A stretch of 64,000 bases of DNA from Gordius sp. MW1 (Eukaryota; Nematomorpha; Gordioida; Gordea; Gordiidae). Where the stretch lies: contig OZ038529.1 of assembly GCA_964036665.1 (NCBI GenBank), forward strand, positions 10,672,060-10,736,059. The letters run 5' to 3'. A program made the translations under genes and the position numbers. Below, in pieces: positions 10,561 through 22,149 of this stretch. The notes under the pieces were generated by a model, which was given only the letters and a program-made list of their open reading frames with translations, made no database searches and was not told the DNA's origin. Position 1 is the first letter of the stretch. Each line of letters starts with the position of its first letter.

Positions 10561-11246
10561 AAGGCGCGTTGAAAGCCCGTTACGAAATTAGTTAGATTTA
10601 GTAAAAATTACTTATAATTGATTGGTCTCACTTAGCCATTTGCGATCCGAATAAATTATTTTTTAAAAGATTGATTTGTGTTAAGAATTGGTTTGCTTAA
10701 TTAAGGCTGAATAACGTTTAATTATTATTATGAGCGGATTAAAGATGTTAACATCAATTTTATAAACAATGATCACTTTTTAAATATTATTGATATATTT
10801 TTATATTTTTCAAAATGATTCCCTAACAAACTTCATATTGCTCATAAAACATTAGTACGAATTTAAAGCAATACTTTGTTTTAGACTTTTGCAACCCGAC
10901 CCTCAGGTCTATTGTATAAAATTTGGTCTTGGACTAAATAAATCATCTTAGCAGCCATCCATTTTTGTTTACATTTTTGCATAGTTAATCGTTTCAAAAA
11001 AAACAACTTAACATATCATTTTAGTAATGATCTTTTACTATTATTAAAACTTGATGATTTCTGCAGGGAGCTGAATCAAAAAAATAATTTTGTATCTGAT
11101 CTGGTTTAGTTTTTTTAAAATAAATAAGCGGTAGCACTTCACTACATCAACGTCTTTCTTGAATATGGGCTCTTATGTAAACCCTTATTGCTTTTTAATC
11201 AATAAACGGATTTTCTCGTTATATTATGGGTTCGTTTGGGGCTACT
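10561..11246. other. no recognisable gene
   Basis: AT-rich, stop-rich in all frames; nothing assignable. Confidence 0.4.
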
Positions 11247-11394
11247 CATGGGTTTAGCCAGAGGGTGTTAGAAAGGGGCGACTGCCCCTCTTTAAATCCA
11301 AAATTTCCTTTTGGCTAATATTGCAAAAAATTAGCAATTTGCCCCTCCCCAAATCATTATTGTCCCCCCTCTAATTCCAATCCTTACGCCCATG
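11247..11394. mobile_element. CATGGGCGTAGCC-type MITE (hAT-like)
   Basis: A 148-bp element with terminal inverted repeats CATGGGTTTAGCCAG and ...TTACGCCCATG, and G/C-rich sub-termini. Flanks GGGCTACT and TGCCTACT agree at 6 of 8 positions, consistent with a decayed 8-bp hAT target duplication. Related copies lie at 35401, 43308 and 45256. Confidence 0.65.
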
Positions 11395-11744
11395 TGCCTA
11401 CTCGATTAAATTAACCCCCACCACAAAACGTATATATTATTTACATATTACTAACACCGCAACCACACGACCATATATATGTAGGGGCAAAATATCAAAA
11501 ATATTTTACGTCCAATGATCTATTAACCTAACTTTGCTCAGCAAACAAAATACCAAAAACTTGGAACACATTACACGTGTACAAAAACTAAACCCGAAAT
11601 AAAACAATAGCGGTTTTATTAGCAAAAAGGGACGGGGCAAACTAATTTGTAAAAGTATAAAAATAATGAACCTTGTAAGGGTTGTGGGGTGCGGTGAGAC
11701 GTGGGGAAGATATTATATAAGGGCATAAAATAGAATAAAATATT
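11395..11744. other. no recognisable gene
   Basis: AT-rich spacer; nothing assignable. Confidence 0.4.
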
Positions 11745-13075
11745 TCGATATACACTTTGGTCAGTGGTCATTTTTTCCATTGGTCAGCAGGTAAAAATTT
11801 GTCTAAATACATAAGCGTCATATATTAAAAACAAAAAAAATTTCCAATCGCACTTTGGCCAGTGGTCATTATTTTATTGGTCATCAGACGGCCAAATAGC
11901 TAGCCTATATTTATAGTATAAAAAAATTCGATTTTAATCATACGGCCTTTGGTCATTTTTTCTAATGGTCAGCAGACGGCCAAATATAGCCAATCATTAT
12001 AATCTAGAAAAAAAAATTTGATTTTAATTTCACTTTGGCCAGTGGTCTTTTTTTAATTGGGCAGTAGCCAGCAAACGGCCAAACAGCCCATATAAATAAT
12101 ATAGAAAAAAAATTGATATACACTGTTTCGATTCACACTTTGGCCAATGGTCATTTTTTTCAATTGGTCAGCAGCCAGGAGACGGTCAAAAAGGATATAA
12201 ATACGTAAGAGACAAAAAAACGAAAAAAATTTCAATTCACACTTTAGCCAATGGTCATTTTTTTTATTGGTCAGCAGTCAGCGGATGGCCAAAAAGATAA
12301 TATTATCAATGGTTACAACAAGAAGAATATATAAATTTTTAATTAAAAAAAAAATTTGCCCTCGTTGAGATTCGAGCCCACATCAGTAGATGCATAGACC
12401 TTTGTAGGGGGGGGGGGGCACAGGGACCCATATCAGTAGCGGCATAGGCCCTTGTAGAGGGGGGCATGGGTAATTATCAATTTTAGCCTAATATAGCAAT
12501 TCAAAAAAAAATTTTAAATTTGCCAATGTTCATTCTATTTATTTGTCAGTAGCCAACGGACGGCCAAAGTCATATTATCAACGGTATTAACAAGAGCAAT
12601 ATATTAATTTAAAAAAAAAATAAAATAAAAATTCGATTCACACTTTGACCAATGGTCATTTTATTCATTGGTCAGTAGCCAGGACGTCCAAAAAGTCATA
12701 TTATCAATGGTATTAACAAGAACAATATATTAATTTAAAAAAAAAATAAAAAAAATTGCCCTCTCCGGGATTCAAACCCACATCAGTAGAAACATAAGCC
12801 TTTGTGGGGGGGGGGGGGCACAGGGACCCATATCAGTAGAGGCAAGGCTTTGTAGGGGGGCATGAGTATATCAATGTTAGCCTAATATAGCAATTCAGAA
12901 AACAAAACAAAAATTCGATTCACCATTCGGCCAATGGTCATTTTATTCATTGGTCAGTAGTCAACAGACGGCCAAAAAGTCATATTATCAATGGTATAAA
13001 CAAGAACAATATATTAATTTAAAAAAAATTAAAAAAATTTGCCCTCTTCTGGATTTGAACCTACAGACAACATAG
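11745..13075 (-). mobile_element. Helentron-like element, reversed, ends truncated
   Basis: About seven core units with GGCCAATGGTCA or close variants and a matching CCATTGGTCAG, followed rightwards by two B-box blocks (reverse orientation, about 12360-12470 and 12765-12870), each with a run of 9-13 G. Neither the left-end GTCC microsatellite nor the terminal hairpin is present. No gene. Confidence 0.65.
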
Positions 13076-13445
13076 CAATTATTCTAGGGCTATTTGGAAT
13101 ACCTTAATTAAGGATCTTTAAAGGTTACAATTATGGTTAAATCATATAAATTTACCTATAAAAACACACCTATTCTCTATTTCGGATAAATATCAAACAT
13201 TTGTAATAATCATTATCATCAAAGCGAATTGAAGCCCTCAAACATTCATCACATACCAATTATCAACATTCATTTTAAACAAAAGTTTTCTTAAAATGCT
13301 GAAAGAATGATTGATAGAAAACAAAACTTTGAATTCATTGCTAATACCCTTACACAATAGAATTATTCATCATTATATTAAACCAACCAAAAAAACAAAG
13401 AGAAAGTGATTTATTAAATCCTCAGTAAGACTCTTCACCTCATAA
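13076..13445. other. 5' flank of LINE C, no gene
   Basis: AT-rich sequence between the Helentron-like array and the first recognisable LINE codons. It may include the 5' untranslated part of the LINE, but no promoter was identified. Confidence 0.35.
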
Positions 13446-13449
13446 CCTA

Positions 13450-16290
13450 AATTATCACTATGACATTAATCAAAGCCCTCTGTCCCTCTTGTAATAGGAA
13501 AATATCCATAAACAAAAATAATTGTTTTTATTACATGGCCCCACAACATTTAGATGCCCTTCATCTGTAAACCCCCCTTAACTCTTAATATTGAAGAAAG
13601 AAATGAACCTTTACTCCTTATAACACTACCTGTTTTACCTCAACCCTCTAATTATTATATTAGTGACATAGAACCTAATTATACATGGAGCAATGCCTTC
13701 CTAGCTAAACCCTCTACTAATACTATAAACAGAATCCCACGTGGAGCCCGCCCTGCTATGCAACAGTTATTTATAAACCTTATCAAATTAATTTCTGATA
13801 ATCCAGAAATCCCTAAAGGTTGGGATACACTATTTAATTTAGCTTCAAAGATTTGTTTATTCCTCCAAACAAAGATACAAATTTATCCAAACATATCAAA
13901 GACGAAATTCTAAATTTCAACAACGGAATATCCCCTCAAATGTCAAATAAACAGACATCAATGGTAGACATATCCTTATCACCAAGAGCAAATCAAATCT
14001 CAAAAAATCAATTCTTAAAATTTCAGATGTGCTTTGAATGTATTTTATAATAACCACACCATGGTACCTGCCAATCAAGATTCATTTAGCCAAATTAATA
14101 TCTTGCACCCTAACTCAAATCATACATTTAAAAACCCAAACAGTATTTCTTCATTGTCATTTCTTCCCAAGAAATTAGTGAAGCTATTAACTCATTTCCC
14201 CTAGATTCCTCTGCTGGGTTAGATGGCATTAAACCTAACTTTTTGCAAGATCTAATTAATTTAAAGAACAATTTTTCAAACTCATTGCTTGAATCAATAA
14301 CCCATCTTTGCAACTTAATTGTAAGTGCCAATGTTCCTCAAGAGATTAGGCCAATTCTCTTTGGGGCACGTCTTTTAGCTTTAAAAAACCTAACAATTCT
14401 TTAAGACCCATCGCCATTGGGAGTGTCGCTGATTAATTTCTAAAATAATTTGCAAACTAATCAAACCCTCATTGACCAATACCCTTTCACCTCATCAATT
14501 AGGCTTTGGAGTGAAGGGAGGATGTGAGGCTGAAAGCCATGCAGGTCGTATCACAATATAAAACCTTCATTCCGACCACTGTCTAGTGAAACTGGATTTC
14601 TCAAATGCCTTCAATCACTTAATAGAAACGTTTTTATAGAAAATTTTTTAGAAGAGTTTCTCCAATACTCAAATTATATCTTACAAAGTTACGGATCACC
14701 ATCCCTTTTAAATTTTGCTCTTTATAATTAAATCTGCTGAGGGCCTTCAACAAGGTGATCCCCTTGGGCCACCATTATTTTGTTGCGGGATAAAGAAACT
14801 TATTAATCAAATTAAGGATCAGTGCGATCTATCATTACATGTATGGTACCTAGATGATGCGACTTTGGCGGGCAGCTATGATTAGGTCGCCAAAGCCATC
14901 ACCATCATTAAAGACTATTGTGTTCCTTTAAATCTATCGCTCAATTATGCCAAATGCGAAATTTTACAACCACCTGCTTGGGACCAATATTTGATTTTAA
15001 ACCTTATTCCACCGTGGCTAAGGTAAAACTTTCTATGCTCGGTTCACCCATAGGCGGATCTCAGTGCTTGCAGGACTTTTTTAAATAAACATTTAGCTTT
15101 TTTGGCCTCAAAAATGGAACTTTTAAAACTGTTACTAATACATCACGCTTTTTTTATGATAAAAAACTTTTTTAATATTTCCAAGATTTAGCATTGTTTT
15201 AGATCAGCTGCTGCTTTTTTACACACAGATATTCTTAAATTATACGAATCCACAATTAAAAATCTCTTAGAAAAAATTGTAAACTTATCTTTTAATGATA
15301 CTAGCTGGTTACAAGCCACTCTTCCAACTAAATTTGGAGGATAGGAATAAGGTCCCCTTTGACCATTAGCCTAGTAGCCTTTCTCTCGTCTTACAATCTA
15401 GTTAAGGATCTCGTTTTCAAATTGACCACCCAAACGATAGATTTGTTAACGCAAACAGCTTTAACATCATGGCTCGAAAATGTAATGCCAGAAACCATTA
15501 TTCCAAATTTAGTCAAACAACGAGATTGGGATGCCAGTATAGTGTTCCGCTCCGTCGCTTACCTACTTTCGAGTTGTGACGCCGTACATTTCAATCTCAG
15601 ATCACTAACGCCTGACTCTGGTCACGAATGGCTGGAATGCATTCCAAGCAAGTTCTCTGGGCTCTTACTCTCAAACCCCGAAATTACTTAGGCGATCGCC
15701 TTGAGGGGGATCCCAATTTGCAAGCAATTGACTTGTAAAAATTGTAAGAAACAAATTGATGTTTGGGCCCATCACCTTTTATATTGTAAACTTAACAAAT
15801 TCCGTTTCATTCGCCATCAAAAGATCAACCTTTTGATTCAAACCGCTTTACCAAAAGCCGGCTTCCCTTCTATTCTCGAACCTTTAGAACCCACTCTTGA
15901 GGGTAGAATGCGCCCCGATGGAACATCCACAATTCCATGGGATGATGGTAAGTTCCTATCTTGGTACTTTACCTGCATCGACGTAAATGCACCCTCTAAC
16001 AATAACGCTGACCCATTAGCTCTTCCTGTTCCGCCACTTTTGGCAAACAGGCATTAGCCTTATTTAAATTGATAGGAAAGAGATCTCCCGAAGGAAAATA
16101 CTCAGCAAGTTTTCTTTTGCGCCAAAAAATGGAATTTTAATAGCCAAATACAATTATAAGGCATTTTAGGACACCTGGCCTCTGGCCCTTGATGAAGAGT
16201 AGTCACGCCTTTTATTCATTCATTGATCGTGTTTTATATTTTTCATATATATAGATTTTACCTAATAAAGATTTTTAATAAAAAAAAAAT
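13450..16290 (+). pseudogene. non-LTR retrotransposon with RT, zinc motif and RLE, copy C
   Basis: The longest copy. Near the start is a zinc-finger-like CPSCNRKI..NK, then IPRGARPAMQQL, a segment shared with copy E. RT motifs follow: SSAGLDG, RPIAIGSV (frame-broken), HQLGFGVKGGCEAE, KLDFSNAFN (motif A), GLQQGDPLGPPLF (motif B), HVWYLDDATLAG (motif C) and LNYAKCEI. At 15.4-16.1 kb come CKNCKKQ..HHLLYC, RHQKIN, GRMRPDGT and SWYFTCIDV, then FGKQALALFKLIGK. The zinc/RPDG/Asp pattern is that of R2-like restriction-like endonucleases. Many stops and frameshifts make it dead. AATAAA at about 16263 and an A run near 16281-16290 mark the 3' end. Confidence 0.85.
16263..16290 (+). terminator. LINE C polyadenylation signal and A-rich tail
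   Basis: AATAAAG lies about 20 bases before an A9 run, the expected end of a reverse-transcribed mRNA. Confidence 0.5.
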
Positions 16291-16295
16291 TAAAA

Positions 16296-16391
16296 ATAAA
16301 CCGCGTGACACCTTTAGTGCGGACGCGTTCGGCGTGACACTCGGTGCCATAAACAAATGAAAAGTGAGCCCATAAATTGCATAGCAATTAA
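16296..16391 (-). mobile_element. left-end fragment of Helentron-like element
   Basis: GAGCCCATAAATTGC and ATAGCAATTAA are the reverse complement of the family's left end. The GTCC microsatellite is replaced by a GCGTGACACC..CGGTG block that also occurs near 25960-26030. Confidence 0.5.
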
Positions 16392-16442
16392 TACCTAATT
16401 TTAATCAAAGTATATTGAAAACAAACAAAATGATGTTAATTA

Positions 16443-16625
16443 TATTGTACCAAGTGTAGCTATATATAAGTAATATGTAAAACATATATTTAAAGTCTAA
16501 TGGCTCAGTATTTTGAGTGTGTGGCAAGCTTCAATAGCTCCGTAGGTTCGAATCCCGCACCTATCTCTTTTTATTTAAAGATTAAAACCACTTTGCATAA
16601 AAAAACTTGGCAAATGCGAATAAGA
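16443..16625 (+). ncRNA. tRNA-derived element, copy S2
   Basis: Shares with S1 and S3 the block TACCAAGTGTAGCTATATAT then AAGTAATATG, followed by TAATGGCTCAGTATTTTGAG (A-box region) and GGTTCGAATCCCGCACC (B box). The tail ATTAAAACCACTTTGCATAA then ACTTGGCAAATGCG matches S3 in the same relative position, so head and tail travel together as one element. The TATATATAAG upstream of the tRNA-like part could serve as an external pol III element. The tRNA fold is too degenerate to assign an anticodon. Confidence 0.6.
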
Positions 16626-16629
16626 ATGG

Positions 16630-16895
16630 GTTTAAATCTAATTTGAGCATTATATATATACCTACCTCGCTTAAGAAAATTAACTATGTCATACTGATGA
16701 GCTCTAATAAGAGCGAAAACTTATATGATGTCTGTTATCATTTTCGAGTCACATGCTAAAAAAGATAAGGGGGATATTGATATACATATAGAGTTTAAAT
16801 TAGTCTCTAATTAAAAATGGCCTATAGATGGCGCTAATTAGAGGATACTTTTAATTTAATTGCGGCACTCCTGGGTTATTAATATCTTCTGATTT
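16630..16895 (+). repeat. hammerhead-type repeat unit, copy at 16.6 kb
   Basis: Homologous to the units at 42.0-42.8 kb over TAATTTGAGCATTATATATA, the ribozyme core, ATGCTAAAAAAGATA, TCTCTAATTAAAA, GATGGCGCTAATTAG, AATTGCGGCACTCCTG and ATCTTCTGATT. The CATG-type MITE at 16896 follows directly where the unit tail would continue. Confidence 0.7.
16675..16760 (+). ncRNA. hammerhead ribozyme-like core (type I)
   Basis: CTGATGA at 16694-16700, stem II GCTC-TAATAA-GAGC at 16701-16714, GAAA at 16715-16718, then GTC at 16730-16732, the expected cleavage triplet. These are the invariant hammerhead elements in the right order. Stem III, between GAAA and GTC, is short and poorly paired, and the distal stem I has lost part of TGTGACT on its 5' side, so activity is doubtful for this copy. 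Confidence 0.65.
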
Positions 16896-17157
16896 CATGA
16901 GCGTACGCAGGGGGGGTGCCCCCCTAATTAAAAAAAAAATTTCATTACAAAAACCCTAACAAATTAAAAAAAATTATATTTTGCCTCTTCCCCTAATTAG
17001 CCAGAGGGGGGCAGCCGGACCCCCTGCCCCCCCCCCTAATTTGCCAGGGGGCAGGGGGTCTGGTTGCCCATACTGCCTAATTTAGGGCAGTTGCTTTTTT
17101 TTTGCTGTCAGGAATAATCTGCCCCCTCTCCTAATTCAAAACCTGGGTACGCTAATG
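16896..17157. mobile_element. CATG-type MITE with G/C-rich arms
   Basis: Termini CATGAGCGTACGCAGG and ..GGTACGCTAATG, with several G8 and C10 runs inside. A member of the CATGGGCGTAGCC family, longer than the others (262 bp); an inner GGGGGCAGGGGGTC block suggests an internal duplication. No target duplication was recognised. Confidence 0.5.
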
Positions 17158-18624
17158 GATTTATATACTTGTAAATTTAAAACCAGACAAGGATGGCCAA
17201 TGTAGATTATGCTTATTTATTAATCTTGATAAATTGTTATTTAAAATACTTTTATAAATGGATAAATTTTAATATAATTTTGAAAATATGAACTTACTTG
17301 TGTACACAATGATTCGCAGCTGAAATTTGTATTTATTTTCATATTTATCAATTTTTATTTAATTATATTGACAACACTCATATCCAATGTAATTGTACCT
17401 TATAAAGTATTTAATTATTCCCGGTGTCAGGTTATCATATTCACGCAATAAATTTCTTACTTAAACTTGAATGTGGCAACACTTGTTTATTATTCTCCTA
17501 ACGAGTGTTTTCTACGCGTTCAATTGTTCTGTATAAAGTTCTTAACCAATGGCGATGTGGCGAAAATCACGTGATCTTGTTTACTTTTACGCTTGTAGCC
17601 AATTAGTGCGTTCTATTACGCACTTGAATCTGACAATACTTGAATCTGACAACCCTACACCGGCTCGGGCTGTAATAACAACTAAACGGGCCTAAAATTT
17701 TTAAAAGGTCCTAAAATCATTATCCAACTAGCCATAAACTGATCTAAATTTAAAAATATTAATGGATTTGGTATTTTATATATTTAAATATGGAATATTA
17801 GAATATTTGCAAACAAATCATTTATTATTCTATGCGCCTAATTAGGAACATTCAATTAATCTGTCGTAGATTCATATTAATTTTAAGAAATTCGCTGATA
17901 GTTTAACATATTTTATAGTAGACTTCACTTCTTACACATAGTAACGTAGCTTTAAGATTAACAATAAATATAGTTTAAGGCACTATTTAATAAAGCATTA
18001 CAAAATTTATGTTACTGTAGGGATTTATTGCATGTATTTTTATTCATGTGAACACATTTCAAGAAATAACATGATATTCAAAAAGAGCACTACTACAAAA
18101 ATGTGGAGCTCCAATTGCCCAAAAAATTTGCTTATAATGTTTAGCATTCTTTTGTTTCAAAAATGAAATGGGGAATACTGTTAAACCGAAGAAAATCTAA
18201 TGAACAATTGCTCCCGATCCCTAATTGAAAATATCTATAAACTATATTTATGATCGATAAATATTCGATTTATGTAATAGACCACTTCGAACAGGTTTAT
18301 TTTGGTAGGGTTCCGGGCCTGAAGTTCAATGAGTTTTTCTACCTGGTAAAGCCGGGGGCAGCAACTGTGTTCAGAAGACAAAGAACAACAGAGAACATAA
18401 TCAGAAAAGAAGAAGATATTTTAATAATTAATATATTTCTGTGATAAACTACGACGTTTATATCATAAACATAACAACATATTACCTTAAAAGGTGATAG
18501 GAGGTCATGAATGTGTGCCAACTAGAAAGGGCGAAGACCAGCAGCGGTTCATATTGGATAATCAGCCCATTTTTATTATTTTAAGGTCCGGAGGATCTTC
18601 TACAATTTGTAATTAAGGCCCGGC
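17158..18624. other. no recognisable gene
   Basis: AT-rich with one less AT-rich patch (17400-17690) that contains CACGTGA and paired CTTGAATCTGACAA repeats. A 64-codon frame at 18250-18444 has no recognisable features. Confidence 0.35.
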
Positions 18625-21600
18625 CAAGGTTTCTTTCAGGGGGGAGCCCGGGGGGGGGGGGGTATTACCCCCTTCCCCCGGGCAATTTCAAATACCCCCT
18701 CCCCCCCGGATAGTTTTGATTGAAGGAAGCATGAACTCAAGTTCCATCATGAAGTCATAAATTATATTAGTAGGCTAGAATTGAAATTCAACAAATATTT
18801 TAATTTGTCAAAAAAAAAAATATAAAATTGGCGAAATTAAATTTTTTTTACAAATCAGGTGGAAATCATTCATATCATTTTTTAACATCTGTGAACCCTA
18901 ATTTACAATCTTTACAAATTATCTTTATTAAAAATATCAATAGGTAAATAAACATAAAATGCTTTTAGAATTATTAAATCACTATCTTACTTATAAACTT
19001 AAAAAGAATTATTATTAATAATAGATTCTATTGTTTGTTTTTTATTGATATAGTATGCTTATTTTGAATTGCAGATGTCTGATAAATATAAAAGTACTCT
19101 TTTACACTACTTTAGTAAAAAGGAAAAGCCTAATAAAAAAGATGGTAAATATGATTTAATTTGGAATATTAATTATGTATGGGTATTTGTGTTTATATAA
19201 AATAAGACATGAATATGTTTGTTTGTAATAGGTAAAGATGGGACTAAATTAAAAAAAACTCTTGTTTTATCCCTTACTATGGGAAATTATGGTAATTATT
19301 TTTAAGCATTAAATATTTTAAATATATATAAGTTAAAGGCAGATATTATTCTGCTTCCAGCAGTAAAATTCACATGAACTCTGAAAGAGGCAAGAAAGAT
19401 TTTGGTTTTAATATAGAAGTATTATATATATTTTCATGTTTTAGGTCAAGATGTTATGTAATTCTGCTGGAGTTTTAATTGTCTCTTCTTTTTCTTATGA
19501 TAAAAATGCTGGTAATTAAAGTTATGCTAGTTGTTATTATTTTATAAATATATATTGATAAAGATGAGTGTATTGGCAGCTCTACTAATTGCTCAGTCTC
19601 TGAAAGTGAAAAACATGGGCAAAATTTAAAACTTAAACCATCATATAAATTTAGGATTTCATGGACATCTAAATACAAATGGCTAATTTTTGATGAAGCC
19701 TTAGGTGGGGCTTTATGCTCTGTCTGTTCTCTTTAAAACAAAAACGATTTATTTATTCAACAAAAAACAAAGGGTGTGTTCATTAATGTCCCGTTTTACA
19801 AATTACAGAAAAGCGACAGGAGAAAGAGGAAAGCTATTAAAACATGAACGATCTGAATACCATAGACAATGGCCCTTGAAATTATGCGCCATAAACACCA
19901 GCCGGTTCATACTATTCTTAATTATCAATCTGATGCTAAAATTGCGGAAAATAAGCAAGCTATTAAAATATTATGAGAAGTCTATACTTCCTAATCAAGG
20001 AAGATGTTTCTTATACAACGAAATATGAAACCATTATAAAAAATTTGATGGCCTCCTGCATTTCAGACTTAGCAAAATGGTTAACAAAGTGAACGTTCTA
20101 CATATTGTAGTAAGGATACCGCCAACGAGTTATTGCAATCAATGGGCGAGGTTCTTGATAAAATAATAATTGCAGAACATAAAGGCAAAGATGTTTCATT
20201 AATGGCAGATGAATCAACTAATATTGCCAACCAATCCGAACTTTCGATATGTGTTAGGTATGTCTCTGAGGGTGTGATTATAGAAAAGTTTTATAGTCCC
20301 CCTTTTAAACACTTGTTCGGATACAATTTTTAATTGTATTGAAACCAAATTAATAAAAGGGGCCTCTCTCTATATAACATTGTTGCTTGTGGATTTGATG
20401 GGGTCGCAAATTTTTCAGGCTGTATTTCTGGAGTACACAAACTGATTTCTAAAAAAATTGGGAGAGATGTCCTTTACATTCATTGCAGAGCCCATGTCTA
20501 ATCTCTTGCAGTTACAAGTGCAAGAAATAAATTTCCTTATGTCAAAAGATTTTTTTTATCGTGAATGACATATATAAACTCTTCCATCAGTCAGCTAAAA
20601 GAGAAAATATTTTTCATGAAATCCAACAGATCTTGGAAGAACCTATTCTCAAGATTCCCCACTACCGATATACGTTGGCTCAGTCATTACAATACTCTAA
20701 ACGCCATTAAAAGAGCTTATGGGTCTATAATGATGACCAGTGAACATCTCCATAAAGATGGGGCAGATTTAGCCTCCTTAGCAGGAGGCATACTCCTTGA
20801 AATGCGGAAATCCAGCTTCTTATTGACGCTTTGTTTGTTAGTTGAGATATTGGGTTTCGTATCTCAATTAAGCAAATGTCTACAAAAAGCTGACCTATCA
20901 GTGGAATCCCTTCCGTCATTAGTAACGTGGTAACGTCTCATTTAGAATCCTTTTATGACAATATAGTAGGACTTGAAAATAATGATTTTTTTATAAATTA
21001 TTATGCCATAATGCAAAATATCACTGAAATGTGACATTAGTGAAAATAAAGCCTGCAAAGAATCTCTGAAAAAGTTTACTAAGACTGTTATATCTGAAAG
21101 TAATAATAGGTTCAATAAATCTGCAGTTGAGCTTATTTCAGGATGCTCATTTTTCCAGAGTTTTGAAAGGCTCCAACAGATCCGAGAATCTGACGTAAAA
21201 ATGATGTGTCGTCATTTTCACGACGTTGACGAAGAATATCTTTATGCCGACATGAAATCATTCAAATTTCTTGCGGCTACTTGAATGGATCAGAAACACC
21301 TTTAAAATTTATTAAAAAATGCAATTTGGGGTATGAAGAGTTGAAACGGTTCGGTGCCAAACTAATGACAATACCTTTGACAACGGCGACTGTTGAAAGG
21401 TACTTTAGTGCAATGAACCGAATTATGGTTGCATTAAGAAACAGGCTAGGGGAGATATATTTAGACCACTGTATGAGAATATCTATAGAAGGGGCTGACC
21501 TTCCTACTGAAGAATATCTAGATATGGCGATGAAAGAGTATGCCTTTAAAAAACAAAGAAGAATTCGGTTACTTTCTTAAAAGAACACTTGCCCGTTAAA

Positions 21601-21785
21601 ATATTATATGTATTTATTTAATGATTATGTGTGTAGGTATCTATTTATATATCACGTATATCACCAATAAAAATCAGTAAATATTATACCAAATGGTTTA
21701 GCAATTAAAAAAATTTTTAACCCCCCCCCCCCCGGAAGTTGAAAATACCCCCCCCCCCGGAGCATTTTTTCTGAAAGAAACCCTG
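18625..21785 (+). mobile_element. hAT transposon with terminal inverted repeats
   Basis: Left end CAAGGTTTCTTTCAG at 18625 and right end CTGAAAGAAACCCTG ending at 21785 are inverted repeats with one mismatch in 15. Both are followed inward by long G (or C) runs with GGTATT. The 3.16-kb interior carries a broken hAT transposase. The flanking 8-mers GGCCCGGC and TTGCTACT do not match, so the target duplication is lost or one flank is rearranged. Confidence 0.75.
19075..21580 (+). pseudogene. hAT transposase (TTF zinc finger/DUF4371/dimerisation), broken
   Basis: An ATG at 19075 directly follows TTGCAG, a splice-acceptor-like site, and reads MSDKYKSTLLHYFSKKEKP. Later segments fit the ZMYM/hAT family in order: a TTF-type zinc finger (RISWTSKYKWLIFDEALGG, ALCSVCSL), GERGKLLKHERSEYHRQ, LMADESTNIANQSELSICVR (the DUF4371 catalytic-region signature), DIRWLSHYNTL, and the hAT C-terminal dimerisation domain TTATVERYFSAMNRI, ALRNRLGEIYLDHCMRISIE. 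The protein would excise and insert the element. Several stops and frame changes between segments show it is inactive; some gaps may be introns. Confidence 0.8.
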
Positions 21786-22149
21786 TTGCTACTCCCACTC
21801 ATGTCTTCTACGTTAATGTTCTTTCTTAGATTCCCTTTGTCAAACGCTTGTCTTCGTCTAGCCATCTGGTTATTACATTGCACATCTGGAAGCTAGTTTT
21901 AAGTCTTCACATATATGACACATGTATGATTTATATTAAGTGGAACTTCACATTTTCTCTGACATCTTGCCTAAACTAAATTTATTGTTTGTAATAATAT
22001 AAATAGGAATAAATAAGTTTTTGGTTTTAAATATATAATAACATAAATTTCATATGTTATATGTATAAACTAATTTATTGGTTAAGAGAATTACATATTT
22101 TGTGAAGGTGAGATAAATAAATTAAAAAGTTAAGAATCGTAAATATTAG
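21786..22149. other. no recognisable gene
   Basis: AT-rich spacer between the hAT element and LINE D. Confidence 0.4.

Noticed and set aside
18250-18521. Overlapping 60-64-codon frames on both strands
   Set aside because: No motif, no start context, and frames on both strands of equal length suggest chance.
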